This document shows, piece by piece, positions 53,299 through 62,747 of a DNA stretch of 64,000 nucleotides; position 1 is the stretch's first letter; the number at the start of each line of letters is the position of its first letter. The translations under genes were made by a program, and so were the position numbers. The stretch covers positions 229,160-293,159 of the forward strand of contig NZ_JACJTQ010000002.1 of NCBI RefSeq assembly GCF_014698735.1. Reading direction: 5' to 3'. A model generated the notes under the pieces. That model was not told where the DNA came from and did not search any database. It saw only the letters and a list, made by a program, of their open reading frames with translations. The stretch comes from Anabaena catenula FACHB-362 (GTDB lineage: Bacteria > Cyanobacteriota > Cyanobacteriia > Cyanobacteriales > Nostocaceae).

Positions 53299-54645
53299 AT
53301 GAAGTTTGACAAAATTTTAATTGCTAATCGGGGAGAAATAGCACTTCGCATTCTCCGAGCTTGTGAAGAAATGGGAATTGCGACGGTTGCTATTCACTCC
53401 ACTGTTGACCGGAACGCTCTCCACGTGCAACTTGCGGATGAGGCAGTTTGCATTGGCGAACCTGCCAGCAGTAAAAGTTATTTGAATATTCCCAATATTA
53501 TTGCCGCCGCCTTGACGCGCAATGCCACGGCCATTCATCCTGGTTATGGCTTTTTGGCTGAAAATGCTCGGTTTGCTGAAATTTGTGCTGACCATCACAT
53601 TGCCTTTATTGGCCCTAGCCCCGAAGCAATCCGGTTGATGGGGGATAAAGCCACGGCCAAAGAAACCATGCAAAGAGCGGGAGTACCGACTGTACCGGGC
53701 AGCGATGGTTTGGTAGAATCTGAGCAAGAAGGTAAGAAAATTGCTCAAGAGATCGGCTATCCTGTGATGATCAAAGCCACAGCCGGTGGTGGTGGACGCG
53801 GTATGCGCCTTGTCCGCTCCGAAGACGAGTTTGTCAAACTTTTTTTAGCAGCCCAAGGAGAAGCAGGAGCAGCTTTTGGTAATGCTGGCGTTTATATAGA
53901 AAAATTTATTGAACGTCCCCGCCACATTGAATTTCAAATCTTGGCAGATAACTATGGTAATGTCATCCACTTAGGCGAGAGAGATTGTTCAATTCAGCGT
54001 CGCAATCAAAAGCTACTGGAAGAAGCCCCTAGCCCTGCGCTCGACTCAGCCCTCCGGGAAAAAATGGGAGATGCTGCCGTCAAAGCAGCCCAATTCATCA
54101 ACTACACCGGCGCAGGAACTATCGAGTTTCTTCTGGATAAATCCGGTAAATTCTATTTTATGGAAATGAACACCCGGATACAAGTTGAGCATCCTGTGAC
54201 AGAGATGATTACTGGTATAGACTTAGTGGTTGAACAAATCCGCATTGCCCAAGGTGAAAGACTGCAACTGACTCAAGACCAAGTAGTTCTAAGGGGTCAT
54301 GCCATTGAATGCCGGATTAACGCCGAAGATCCCGATCATGATTTTCGTCCCTCTCCGGGAAAGATTAGCGGCTATCTACCACCTGGAGGACCCGGCGTGC
54401 GGATTGATTCTCATGTATACACAGATTACCAAATTCCCCCCTATTATGACTCCCTGATTGGGAAGCTAATTGTGTGGGCCCCAGACCGCCCCACTGCCAT
54501 TAACCGCATGAAACGCGCTTTGCGGGAATGTGCCATTACCGGGCTACCCACCACCATCGGGTTTCATCAAAAAATCATGGAAACTCCGCAGTTTTTGGAA
54601 GGCAATATTTACACCGATTTTGTCCAGGAAATGAAATTGCAGTAA
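53299..54645 (+). CDS. accC: Biotin carboxylase subunit of acetyl-CoA carboxylase
   Basis: AccC loads CO2 onto biotin of AccB with ATP and bicarbonate, the first half of malonyl-CoA synthesis for fatty acids. The 448-residue protein has the full set of motifs: the N-terminal [14 protein letters not shown], the glycine-rich loop [27 protein letters not shown], and [19 protein letters not shown] with metal and bicarbonate contacts. All known catalytic residues seem present. It stands alone, with no accB beside it, as often in cyanobacteria. Confidence 0.97.
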   Translation: MKFDKILIANRGEIALRILRACEEMGIATVAIHSTVDRNALHVQLADEAVCIGEPASSKSYLNIPNIIAAALTRNATAIHPGYGFLAENARFAEICADHHIAFIGPSPEAIRLMGDKATAKETMQRAGVPTVPGSDGLVESEQEGKKIAQEIGYPVMIKATAGGGGRGMRLVRSEDEFVKLFLAAQGEAGAAFGNAGVYIEKFIERPRHIEFQILADNYGNVIHLGERDCSIQRRNQKLLEEAPSPALDSALREKMGDAAVKAAQFINYTGAGTIEFLLDKSGKFYFMEMNTRIQVEHPVTEMITGIDLVVEQIRIAQGERLQLTQDQVVLRGHAIECRINAEDPDHDFRPSPGKISGYLPPGGPGVRIDSHVYTDYQIPPYYDSLIGKLIVWAPDRPTAINRMKRALRECAITGLPTTIGFHQKIMETPQFLEGNIYTDFVQEMKLQ

Positions 54646-54796
54646 TTGGGAAAATGGGGAGATGGAAAATATTTATTAAGAAAACTGGGAGCAGCAGAGC
54701 GTCTAAGGGTCTGAATCCCGCCCTCTCCGCGTCTCCCCCTCTCCGCGTCCCCGCGTCTCCCCCTCTCCCCATCTCCCATCTCCCGCCTCCAATCAC

Positions 54797-55090
54797 CTAA
54801 TTCACACGAGACATCATGGTCAGTAATCCTTGCTGACCTAGTAAAATTTCTCGGATGAGGCTCAAAATAGCAACCCAAATAATGGGGGTGATATCCACTC
54901 CACCTATGGGTTGTACTAGCTTTCGCAATGGCACTAAAAAGGGTTCCGTTGGCCAAGCGATGAGATTAAAAGGCAAACGATTGAGATTCACTTGTGGATA
55001 CCAAGTGAGAACGATACGGAAAATAAACAAAAATGTCATCACTCCCAAAACGGGTCCGAGAGTCCAAGCGGTCAGGTTAACACCAGTCAT
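54797..55090 (-). CDS. YggT-family membrane protein
   Basis: The 97-residue protein has two membrane helices and the YggT signature: FRIVLTWYPQVNLNRLP and WPTEPFLVPLRKLVQPIGG, followed by DITPIIWVAIL. Relatives (Ycf19/YlmG in plastids) affect thylakoid cytochrome assembly or nucleoid placement. It is convergent to accC across a low-complexity stretch. The ATG at 55090 is preferred to 55093 by one residue. Confidence 0.9.
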   Translation of the reverse strand: MTGVNLTAWTLGPVLGVMTFLFIFRIVLTWYPQVNLNRLPFNLIAWPTEPFLVPLRKLVQPIGGVDITPIIWVAILSLIREILLGQQGLLTMMSRVN

Positions 55091-55335
55091 CACTTTCAGC
55101 TACTATCTGTGAAGAAATCAAAAACTTGGGGTCTGCCAAAAAAGTTTAAGCTTTGTAAAGCATTCTCTCTCTCATTTTAACCAAATGCTGTCGTCTTACC
55201 TGAGATTAGTGTCTTTTTTTGTCGAGCGATGAAGCTGATAATTGATAATTGATAACTGATAACTGATAATTGCTTCTCAAGAAAGTGATACAAGATTAAA
55301 ATTAGGATGAACAATGTAAAAAAAGGTTGAGAACT

Positions 55336-55455
55336 ATGACACCCTCTTTAGCAAATTTTCTTTGGAGTCTGGTTTGGGGTACTGCAATTGTGGTTATCCC
55401 TGCAACAGTTGGGCTGATTTTCATTAGCCAAAAAGATAAAATCCAACGTTTTTAA
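55336..55455 (+). CDS. psbX: Photosystem II protein PsbX
   Basis: The 39-residue frame MTPSLANFLWSLVWGTAIVV, then IPATVGLIFISQKDKIQRF, is PsbX, a one-span subunit at the edge of the PSII core near cytochrome b559. The length and C-terminal SQKDKIQR basic tail fit cyanobacterial PsbX. No other psb gene is adjacent, and a ycf66 gene lies 460 bases downstream. Confidence 0.96.
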   Translation: MTPSLANFLWSLVWGTAIVVIPATVGLIFISQKDKIQRF

Positions 55456-55918
<463 letters not shown>

Positions 55919-56827
55919 ATGATAAATTTTGGGCTGAATTCAGCTGGTGTTTTGGCTCAGGTTAATTTTGGGACGAACTCAGCCAGTATTCTAGGAATTT
56001 TCCTGGCTGTGGCTGGAGCAGCACTGTATTTTCTTCGCACTGTGCGTCCAGAACTTTCACGAGATCAAGATATCTTTTTTGCAGCAGTAGGCTTGCTGTG
56101 TGGTTTTATTCTAATCTTCCAAGGATGGCGGCTAGACCCAATTCTACAATTTGGTCAGTTGCTTTTAGTTGGTACTACTGTATTTTTTGCAGTTGAAAGT
56201 ATTCGTCTACGGAGTATAGCGACCCAACAAGCTAAACGGAATACGCCAATTGTGGACGATGAGCGCGAGGTCAGCAGAAAATATTCTTACTCTGAGCGTC
56301 GGAATTATCAAGCTGAGATGGATGCAGATTTGGAACCACTGCCTTATGAGGAGGAAGAACGTCCTCAACGTGCTAGGATTCGCGGTAGCAGAGATGAGGA
56401 ATCAGGGCGTGATGATTATTATGAGGAGCAACCTCCCCGCCGTTCAGAACGCCGCAATAATAGGGAAAAACCAGAAACAGGAGAGACGAACCGTCGTCCT
56501 AGCTCTAGGCGTTCAGTGAATCGCCCTACTGAAAGTTATGAAGAAGAAAATTGGGGTTCTGTTTCTAGGGGAGTTGATGATTGGGAAAGTCCACCAGAGG
56601 ACGTAAAAAAAACACCACGTCGTACTAATAACCGACCCCAGCGCCCAGAAAGTCGTGAGGATGATGTTGCTCCCAGACCAAGAAAACGCCGTCCACCCAC
56701 CGATTCTACTCCCCGCAGACAGAGGGATGATGATGAGGCAATTCCCACTGATTATGTGCCATACAACCCAATCGAAAAGCCAAGTGAGCGACCAGATAAT
56801 TCCAACGATTTTGATGACGATATTTAA
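55919..56827 (+). CDS. ycf66: Ycf66-family protein with charged tail
   Basis: The N-terminal 95 residues are the Ycf66 domain, with three membrane helices (SILGIFLAVAGAALYFLRTV, IFFAAVGLLCGFILIFQGWR and ILQFGQLLLVGTTVFFAVES). The remaining 200 residues are Arg/Glu/Asp/Pro-rich and likely disordered. Ycf66 is conserved in cyanobacteria and some plastids, and no function is proven. The tail is longer than I would expect for plastid forms. The PD40 lipoprotein gene starts 47 bases after its stop, suggesting an operon. Confidence 0.88.
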   Translation: MINFGLNSAGVLAQVNFGTNSASILGIFLAVAGAALYFLRTVRPELSRDQDIFFAAVGLLCGFILIFQGWRLDPILQFGQLLLVGTTVFFAVESIRLRSIATQQAKRNTPIVDDEREVSRKYSYSERRNYQAEMDADLEPLPYEEEERPQRARIRGSRDEESGRDDYYEEQPPRRSERRNNREKPETGETNRRPSSRRSVNRPTESYEEENWGSVSRGVDDWESPPEDVKKTPRRTNNRPQRPESREDDVAPRPRKRRPPTDSTPRRQRDDDEAIPTDYVPYNPIEKPSERPDNSNDFDDDI

Positions 56828-56874
56828 ATCATTTGGGGTGGTGGTAGTGTCGGAGGAGAAGGAAAACGTTTGAT

Positions 56875-57432
56875 GTGAAAACATTTATGTTGAGATTTTG
56901 GCTCCAAAAACCAATTCATTGGAGCCTAATTTGTGGCTTGACAAGTTTACTTATATCTTGTGGTGCTAATGAGATTTCTTTAGGGCCTACTTCTCTGAAT
57001 AGTCGCTATAAGGAGGAGCAACCTGCATTTAGTGGCAATGGTCGGTTTTTAGCTTTTGTATCCAATCGAAATGGTAGTCAGCAGTTGTTAGTGTACGACT
57101 TAGAAACCCAAGCTTTTATTCGTACACCAGGTTTAAACAGACGGGAAACAATTGCCGAAAGTCCTAGCCAGAGCTATACAGGTCGTTATATCTGTTACAT
57201 TACTAGCGACCAAGGTAGGCCAGTGATAGCATTGTACGATCGCTCTATACAACAGTCACAAATCCTCACTCCCACCTATCGGGGTTGGATCAGAAATCCT
57301 TACATCAGTCCTGATGGGCGTTATGTTGTGTTTGAATCTGCTAGTCGTGGACAGTGGGATATTGAGGTTTTAGATCGAGGTCCGACTGTGGAGTTAGATA
57401 TTCCCAATGGTGCAACTGTGAATAATTCGTAA
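56875..57432 (+). CDS. TolB-like PD40 beta-propeller lipoprotein, first copy
   Basis: The 185-residue protein has a lipoprotein-like signal (LTSLLISCGAN, Cys at about residue 28) and four PD40-type repeats: EEQPAFSGNGRFLAFVSNRN, SPSQSYTGRYICYITSD and NPYISPDGRYVVFESASRGQ. It starts with GTG at 56875 after AGGAG. Three or four blades are too few for a closed propeller, so it may pair with the next gene's product or with another partner. TolB-like propellers act at the cell envelope. Confidence 0.78.
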   Translation: MKTFMLRFWLQKPIHWSLICGLTSLLISCGANEISLGPTSLNSRYKEEQPAFSGNGRFLAFVSNRNGSQQLLVYDLETQAFIRTPGLNRRETIAESPSQSYTGRYICYITSDQGRPVIALYDRSIQQSQILTPTYRGWIRNPYISPDGRYVVFESASRGQWDIEVLDRGPTVELDIPNGATVNNS

Positions 57433-57574
57433 TTCGTAATTCGTAATTGGGAACAGGAATTATTGATTCTTCTGTGCCTTCCAATGACTAATGACTAATG
57501 ACTAATAACTAATGACTAATGACTAATGACTAATGACTAATGACTAATGACTAATGACTAATGACTAATAACAA
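57433..57574. repeat. TGACTAA heptamer array
   Basis: After three AATTCGT units (57423-57447), more than twelve TGACTAA/TGACTAATAAC units run from about 57484 to the start of the next gene. The ATG of that gene is itself part of a repeat unit. Such arrays vary in number between strains. Confidence 0.85.
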
Positions 57575-58105
57575 ATGACTAATGACAAATTATCTATTAT
57601 TTTTTTATTTTTATGCTCGAGTTTGTTGACTGGGTGTTTTGGCTACCCGCGTTTGTTAAGTTATCCATTTGATGCCGGTGGTCGGAGTCTCAATAGTCTG
57701 GCTTCAGAAGTAAATCCCCAAATTTCTGGGAGATATATTGTGTTTACGACTGACCGCAGGGGTAGCCAAGATGTCTATATGTTCGATACGGTGACTCGGA
57801 ATTTGGTGGATTTACCGGATTTGAATTCCTTTGATAGCATTGCTTCTCATCCTTCAGTGACTCAAGATGGTCGTTATATTGTGTTTGTGGGGAGTCGTCA
57901 GGGACGATCTGCGATTTTTCTCTATGATCGGGAAACTCGTCAATCTCGGAATTTAACTACTAATCTGCAAGCGGAAATCCGCAATCCTACAATTAGTGCT
58001 GATGGGAGTAGGATTGCTTTTGAGTTTAGTAATAATGGGCAATGGGATATTTTACTGTATGACCGTTCTGGACGACAGTTGAATATCCCGCAAGAACCGA
58101 GGTAA
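57575..58105 (+). CDS. TolB-like PD40 beta-propeller lipoprotein, second copy
   Basis: The 176-residue protein parallels the previous gene: lipoprotein signal (LFLCSSLLTGC, Cys at about residue 21) and PD40 repeats such as NPQISGRYIVFTTDRRGSQD, SVTQDGRYIVFVGSRQGRS and NPTISADGSRIAFEFSNNGQ. The ATG at 57575 arises within the heptamer array, and no Shine-Dalgarno sequence is evident, so the start and its expression may depend on repeat number. The two copies are probably an old tandem duplication. Confidence 0.78.
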   Translation: MTNDKLSIIFLFLCSSLLTGCFGYPRLLSYPFDAGGRSLNSLASEVNPQISGRYIVFTTDRRGSQDVYMFDTVTRNLVDLPDLNSFDSIASHPSVTQDGRYIVFVGSRQGRSAIFLYDRETRQSRNLTTNLQAEIRNPTISADGSRIAFEFSNNGQWDILLYDRSGRQLNIPQEPR

Positions 58106-58148
58106 TTCGTAATTTTCCTCATCTCCCCAGTCTCTATTCCCCTAGAAA

Positions 58149-58171
58149 GGGCGGGGAAACCCCGCCCCTAC
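58149..58171. repeat. GGGCGGGG hairpin at the sdhB end
   Basis: GGGCGGGGAAACCCCGCCCC is a GC-rich hairpin that also occurs at 37655-37678. It abuts the sdhB stop and is followed on the minus strand by TTTCT, so it may also stop sdhB transcription. Confidence 0.7.
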
Positions 58172-58172
58172 G

Positions 58173-59171
58173 TTAGGATTCGGTTTTTTGGACGGATTCG
58201 ATGAGCGATCGCACTTGTTGTGTCCCTTCTGATGGTTCAAAGGAGAGGGGGAATTTACCCCGGATGAGCATTCGCAAGCCTAAAGGTGCAAGGCTGAGTA
58301 ATCCTTTTAAATCGCGGAAGTAGTTACCAACTACTTGGATACCAAATTGACGTTCATCAATCCAACCACCTGCTTTCACTAACTCGATTAAGACTTTGCG
58401 GTGACGAATGGAACGGCTATCGCTGGCTTGTTTGCGATCGAGAATTTCTTGTTTAATTTTGGTAATTTGTTCTAATGGCGCAACTTCCATTGGACAAACT
58501 GAATCACAGTATAAACAGCGAGTACAACCCCAAACGCCTTTAGTACCTTCGTTATAGTTTTCTAATCGATTTTCAGTATCACTATCGCGGGAATCGGCTA
58601 CCATGCGATATGCTTTGGCCAGAGCATGGGGTCCTACAAAGTCAGGATTGACTTCACGAGCGTTGCATTCAGAGTAGCAAGCACCGCACATAATACAATT
58701 GCCGGTTTGATCGAGGAGCGATCGCTCTTGTGGTGTTTGCAAAAACTCTTTTTCTGGTACTTGTCGTGCTGCGGTACTCACATAAGGAGCAACAGCTTCT
58801 AAGTTATTCCAAAAACTGCTCATATCCACGACCAAATCCTTAATTACGGGCATATTACCCAAAGGAGCGATGGTGATTTCGTGAATGGTATTATCTTCGG
58901 TTTGCGGTGATGAAATTTGTGGTAATCTAGCTAGTTCACTGCCAACATTTTCCTTACAAGCTAAAGCCGAACGTCCATTGATTCGCATCGCACAGCTGCC
59001 ACAAATGGTATTGCGGCAATTTTTGCGAAATGCTAAAGTTCCATCTTGTTCCCACTTAATCTGATTGAGGCAATCTAGGATTGTATTACCTGGTTCTACC
59101 TGCAAAGGATAAGTTTGCACAACAGGGACAGAATTTTGTTGCTGCCGAATAATCTTAAAAATAACTTCCAT
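58173..59171 (-). CDS. sdhB: Succinate dehydrogenase iron-sulfur subunit
   Basis: This 332-residue protein passes electrons from succinate oxidation through three iron-sulfur clusters to quinone. The plant-type 2Fe-2S site is FRKNCRNTICGSCAMRING with a later ALAC Cys. The C-terminal clusters lie in CIMCGACYSECNA and CTRCLYCDSVCP. It is longer than the E. coli subunit (238) because of a C-terminal extension. The ATG at 59171 (MEVIFKIIRQQ) fits the family start; the frame's earlier ATG would add a hydrophobic leader of 16 residues. No sdhA or membrane subunit gene is adjacent, as is usual in cyanobacteria. Confidence 0.92.
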   Translation of the reverse strand: MEVIFKIIRQQQNSVPVVQTYPLQVEPGNTILDCLNQIKWEQDGTLAFRKNCRNTICGSCAMRINGRSALACKENVGSELARLPQISSPQTEDNTIHEITIAPLGNMPVIKDLVVDMSSFWNNLEAVAPYVSTAARQVPEKEFLQTPQERSLLDQTGNCIMCGACYSECNAREVNPDFVGPHALAKAYRMVADSRDSDTENRLENYNEGTKGVWGCTRCLYCDSVCPMEVAPLEQITKIKQEILDRKQASDSRSIRHRKVLIELVKAGGWIDERQFGIQVVGNYFRDLKGLLSLAPLGLRMLIRGKFPLSFEPSEGTQQVRSLIESVQKTES

Positions 59172-60774
59172 TGTTACCCACCAAATTATTAAAATTGCCT
59201 CACCTGGCTCTGAAATCATGAATACAAGCTGGTTGTTGTGAAAAATCAGCAGCTAAGAGGCTGACATTTCAGGATCTGATGATTTCACTTCAAGGATAAC
59301 TACTAAGATTTTAGTTGTGGAAGTGCCGTCCGGGGCATTTGTCTCCAAAAAGCATATGGTTCGATTTCATTTACTTGTTGGACAGTACAAGGTAGCGGTG
59401 TTTAACCGTGCCAATTTTAGATTTTGGATTTTGGAAAATGGAATTGTTTTTTGTACCCTTACGGGGAAGCAAGCTATATACCTCACCCCTTGTGGGTGCA
59501 GTCAATCTCAAATCGCAAATCTCAAATCCAAAATTGTTTGACCTAGAAAGGTGCTTGCCTGATTAAATGTACCTTAGACTATCATTACATCTTGAAGTCT
59601 GCTCAAGGATGAAGGCTTGGGGACTGGATTTTTCCACCTTTACAGGTATGGAGCATAAATTTTGAAAAATCTTTTTTTATTTTCGCCGACCAGCAGCGAG
59701 GAATTTACTGATAACTACTTTAACCTTGATCCTTCACACTTCACACTTCTTTAGTCAAGTCCCAGTTATAAAAATTCTTCAAGCAGTAGGGAAGAACGAT
59801 ATTTTAAATATGTAGAAGTGTTAAAGCGGATGATAATCATCTGGTCGAGACTATCAAGCAGCGGATAGATGTGGTAAATTTATTCTTCCCCTAGACAGAA
59901 GTACAGAATAATTTGAGAGATTTGGCCTGATGCTAATAAAAGGGTGGAAAATCCAGCCTGCTTTTTGTTTCATCTCTATCAAGAAAACTGTAGATTTAAC
60001 TCACTCACTCAAAATTGCTCCTCTCAATTAGATAAATTTTTATAAAAGCCATGACCCAATACTCATGAGAGCATAAAGCCAGAGGAAAATCCACACTGCT
60101 TTTTCTCTCCCCAACTTCAGGGATTAAAAAAAAAGTTGCTCCGCAAGTTGAATTTTAAATTAAACAAATATTTTGCTATTATTAGTCCATGCTAGTATTT
60201 AATATAAAATTACGAAGGAACAAAACCAAAGCTAATAACCGCATAAGTGCGGCTATCGCTGATTTGTTTATTCGTAATGTAGAGATAAGAAAATTCACAT
60301 CTCTACTGGCTGGACAAAAGGGTGTATGTCCGTAAGACCATAAGCAAATACTATGCTGTCCTAAGCTTGAGATGAGGAGTGGGGACTACCCTACAAGTCA
60401 AGGTCAAGAAAGGCAAGCACTGAAAGTGGAAAACCTGCAATTTATTGTCTCTACGACTTTTTTGTAGTAGAACTAACCTGATTTGTAAAGGTGGCTTAAA
60501 ATTACACCCCTACAGTAACGCCAAAAGATAAAATACTTTTATTTCTAATGGCGAATGATGGTTAAAAGTGCTGTAAAATCACCTAAATAAATGTCTGTGA
60601 ATACCATGACCTCTAATTTATTGTGGATAGAGGTGCGTGGGCTGGTCATATCAGCAGGAATTCACTCCTCACCCTAGAGTCTTCAGTAGCTCTATGCAGT
60701 GGCTAAAAAGCCAAATACTGGGATAAAACGACATTGTTGATCAGCTTGGAGAGATTAAGGAAATTTTGAGAATA
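59172..60774. other. 1.6-kb gene-poor region upstream of cyAbrB
   Basis: I find no convincing gene in this long gap, although small RNAs cannot be excluded. It holds two related segments around GGAAAATCCA..CTGCTTTTT (about 59952-59975 and 60081-60103) and a short stretch at about 59834-59880 that reads VETIKQRIDVVNLF, reminiscent of the start of DNA primase. It also has an A-rich site with GTTGCTCCGCAAGTTGAATT near 60135, and a CCGCATAAGTGCGG hairpin at about 60239-60252. The part close to cyAbrB may be a long 5' leader. Confidence 0.5.
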
Positions 60775-61212
60775 ATGACTGAAACTGCAACCGCCGCATT
60801 AACTGGAAAAGCACTACTTGCTAAAGTAAAAGAGCTTTCTAATTTACCACGCCGAGAAAGAGCAAAGCAGTGCGGCTATTACACCGTCACTAAAAATAAC
60901 CAAGTTCGTGTTAATCTCACCGATTTTTACGATGCTTTGCTATCTGCTAGAGGTATTCCTCTCAGTCCAGAAGCACCTAAAGATGGACGTGGACGCGAAC
61001 CGACATACCGTGTAAGTGTTCACCAAAATCGTCAAATTGTTATTGGTGCTACCTACACCAAAGCAATGGGCTTAAAACCTGGTGATGAGTTTGAAATTAG
61101 GCTCGGTTACAAGCATATTCACTTGATTCAGTTAGGTGAAAGTGATAAAAAATTAACATCCCAGGATGTAGACTCTGACGAAACAGAGTTAGAAGATGAA
61201 GAAGAAAATTAA
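60775..61212 (+). CDS. Cyanobacterial AbrB-type regulator (cyAbrB)
   Basis: The 145-residue protein is a cyAbrB transcription regulator. The conserved front LTGKALLAKVKELSNLPRRE and AKQCGYYT precede an AbrB-like DNA-binding region at the C-terminal side (GREPTYRVSVHQNRQIVIGA, then LKPGDEFEI), unlike Bacillus AbrB, where it is N-terminal. CyAbrB proteins tune nitrogen and carbon metabolism and heterocyst differentiation genes in Anabaena (CalA/CalB). I cannot confidently say which clade. The ATG at 60775 (MTETATAALTG) is used; the in-frame TTG at 60766 is unlikely. The acidic C-terminus is typical. The large gap upstream suggests complex regulation. Confidence 0.92.
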   Translation: MTETATAALTGKALLAKVKELSNLPRRERAKQCGYYTVTKNNQVRVNLTDFYDALLSARGIPLSPEAPKDGRGREPTYRVSVHQNRQIVIGATYTKAMGLKPGDEFEIRLGYKHIHLIQLGESDKKLTSQDVDSDETELEDEEEN

Positions 61213-61280
61213 ATTTTTCTGATAGTAGGGGTAAGTTTTGGGTGAATGCTTGATAACTTGTCCCTACTGCTACAGGTAAC

Positions 61281-61389
61281 TAGTACGGCAGGGCGGAATT
61301 AAAAATTAAAAATTAAAAATTAAAATAGCAGATTACACCAGCTGTTGAAGAATTTTTAATGGTTGGTTGACGGCTGCCGTTGTGTACTA
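61281..61389 (+). mobile_element. MITE-like element, copy 3
   Basis: This 109-bp copy begins TAGTACGGCAGGGCGGAATT and ends CCGTTGTGTACTA, again with TA at both borders. It shares the AAAAATT tandem units and the AGCAGATTACA core of copies 1 and 2. It sits 70 bases after cyAbrB in a 395-bp gap in which I see nothing else of note. Confidence 0.65.
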
Positions 61390-61607
61390 GGATTTGTAGC
61401 TTAAAAATTCATTCACAGAAAAATTCCGATTTTACCAACAATGTTAGATTTCAGGAAAGCCGATTTGAGATTTTTTTGTTCGAGGTTGATGCGGGATTAA
61501 AGTTTCTCTAAGCCCAAACCCTTTGTGGGTGACATAAATCCAAAATCCAAAATCCAAAATCCAAAATTGCTGGAACTTTTGCATGAGTCACAAATTCTAG
61601 TAGAGTC

Positions 61608-62519
61608 TTGATTAATAAACAAGAACTCTATTTTGGACAAAAGTATATCGTGTTTTTTTTGTCGGTTTCAATAGCATTTTTAGAGCCATTGGCCAATACC
61701 TTACTGACATTTCTTAAAGATTCGTCAGTACTGTTAGTTGTCATGGCTTTTTTCATTACTTGGGTAGGGTGCTGGTTGCCAATAGCAGCGATAATTGGGA
61801 TGGTTATAAATTGGCAACTTAATAAACCTTTACAACCAGATCAAAAAATACCTTTATTGGTGTCCCTCTATTTATTAGCACCCTTGATTCTCTGGGGAAT
61901 AAATGGGCTAGGACTGGGGTCTTTTGCTGATTATGGTTTGGTTGTTAACCGTTCTATTTTTGGTTCTTTACTGCTGGGTTTTGGTTTGGGTGTGTTGGGA
62001 TTAGTTGTAGTGTTTACCTGCCAATTTTGGTTAGGTTGGTGCTATTTAGAAAAATCAAATATCAAGTTAATACCAACTATTTTGCTACCAATTTCCTTGG
62101 TGGCTTTATTTGTGGGTGGGATAGAAGAATTAGTTTTTCGGGGTTTTTTGTTAACTCAGTTAGAGAAGGATTATGCAATTTGGGTAGCGGCGATTATTTC
62201 CAGCTTGATTTTTGCTTTACTACATTTAGTTTGGGAACAACGGGAAACTGCACCGCAAATTCCTGGATTGTGGTTAATGGGAATGGTTTTGGTTGTGGCC
62301 AGATTCGCTGATAGTAATAATTTAGGAATAGCTTGGGGACTTCATGCCGGATGGGTATGGGCGATCGCTACCATAGATACAGCAGAACTCATTACCTACA
62401 CAAGTAAAGTCTCAGAATTGCTAACAGGTATAAACAAAAAACCCCTAGCCGGCTTAACTGGGGTTCTGTGCGTTCTGCTAACAGGAGCAATTCTTTGGTT
62501 ATTTTCTCAGTCTGTTTGA
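61608..62519 (+). CDS. CPBP intramembrane protease family protein
   Basis: The 303-residue protein has about eight membrane helices and the Abi/CPBP motifs EELVFRGFLL (Glu-Glu-x3-Arg), FALLHLVW and the C-terminal GLHAGWVW His. These form the catalytic site of Rce1-like intramembrane glutamic peptidases. Their targets in bacteria are mostly unknown; some protect from bacteriocins. The start is TTG at 61608 (a GTG at 61650 is possible). A miniature transposon and the convergent reductase gene follow. Confidence 0.87.
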   Translation: MINKQELYFGQKYIVFFLSVSIAFLEPLANTLLTFLKDSSVLLVVMAFFITWVGCWLPIAAIIGMVINWQLNKPLQPDQKIPLLVSLYLLAPLILWGINGLGLGSFADYGLVVNRSIFGSLLLGFGLGVLGLVVVFTCQFWLGWCYLEKSNIKLIPTILLPISLVALFVGGIEELVFRGFLLTQLEKDYAIWVAAIISSLIFALLHLVWEQRETAPQIPGLWLMGMVLVVARFADSNNLGIAWGLHAGWVWAIATIDTAELITYTSKVSELLTGINKKPLAGLTGVLCVLLTGAILWLFSQSV

Positions 62520-62561
62520 AATTAGTGGTCATTCGTAATCATCATCCTAAAATTACGAATT

Positions 62562-62737
62562 ATCGAAAAATTGGGTTTAAAGCCCCGTCCTTCTAGGACG
62601 GCTTTCTCTTAGTATGGAGATTTATGCTGAATCCGAAATAAAATCCTACGCTAAGGTAGGTGATGTTAGACAGGGTTTCCCTGCAATTGCTGTTTGAGCT
62701 TAGAATCCCCGTGCGTTTACGCCGGGGAGTATGTCAA
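62562..62737 (+). mobile_element. Miniature non-autonomous relative of the TnpB element, second copy
   Basis: The element begins CGAAAAATTGGGTTTAAAGC, with left-end hairpin GCCCCGTCCTTCTAGGACGGC, and ends with right-end hairpin CCCCGTGCGTTTACGCCGGGG and GAGTATGTCAA. Left and right ends match the 42.5-kb element almost base for base, but there is no gene between them. Only ten bases separate it from the stop of the reductase gene. Confidence 0.8.
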
Positions 62738-62747
62738 GAATTATTAT

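Noticed and set aside
57484..57574. CRISPR-like array
   Set aside because: The 7-bp units are contiguous with no spacers, so this is a short tandem repeat array, not CRISPR.
59317..59541. 74-residue frame after sdhB promoter region
   Set aside because: It has no recognisable pattern and ends in AAATCTCAAATC-type repeats; I treat it as noncoding.
59172..60774. NsiR1-like tandem small RNA or rnpB
   Set aside because: The repeats are too few and the flanking gene is not hetF; conserved rnpB core elements were not seen.
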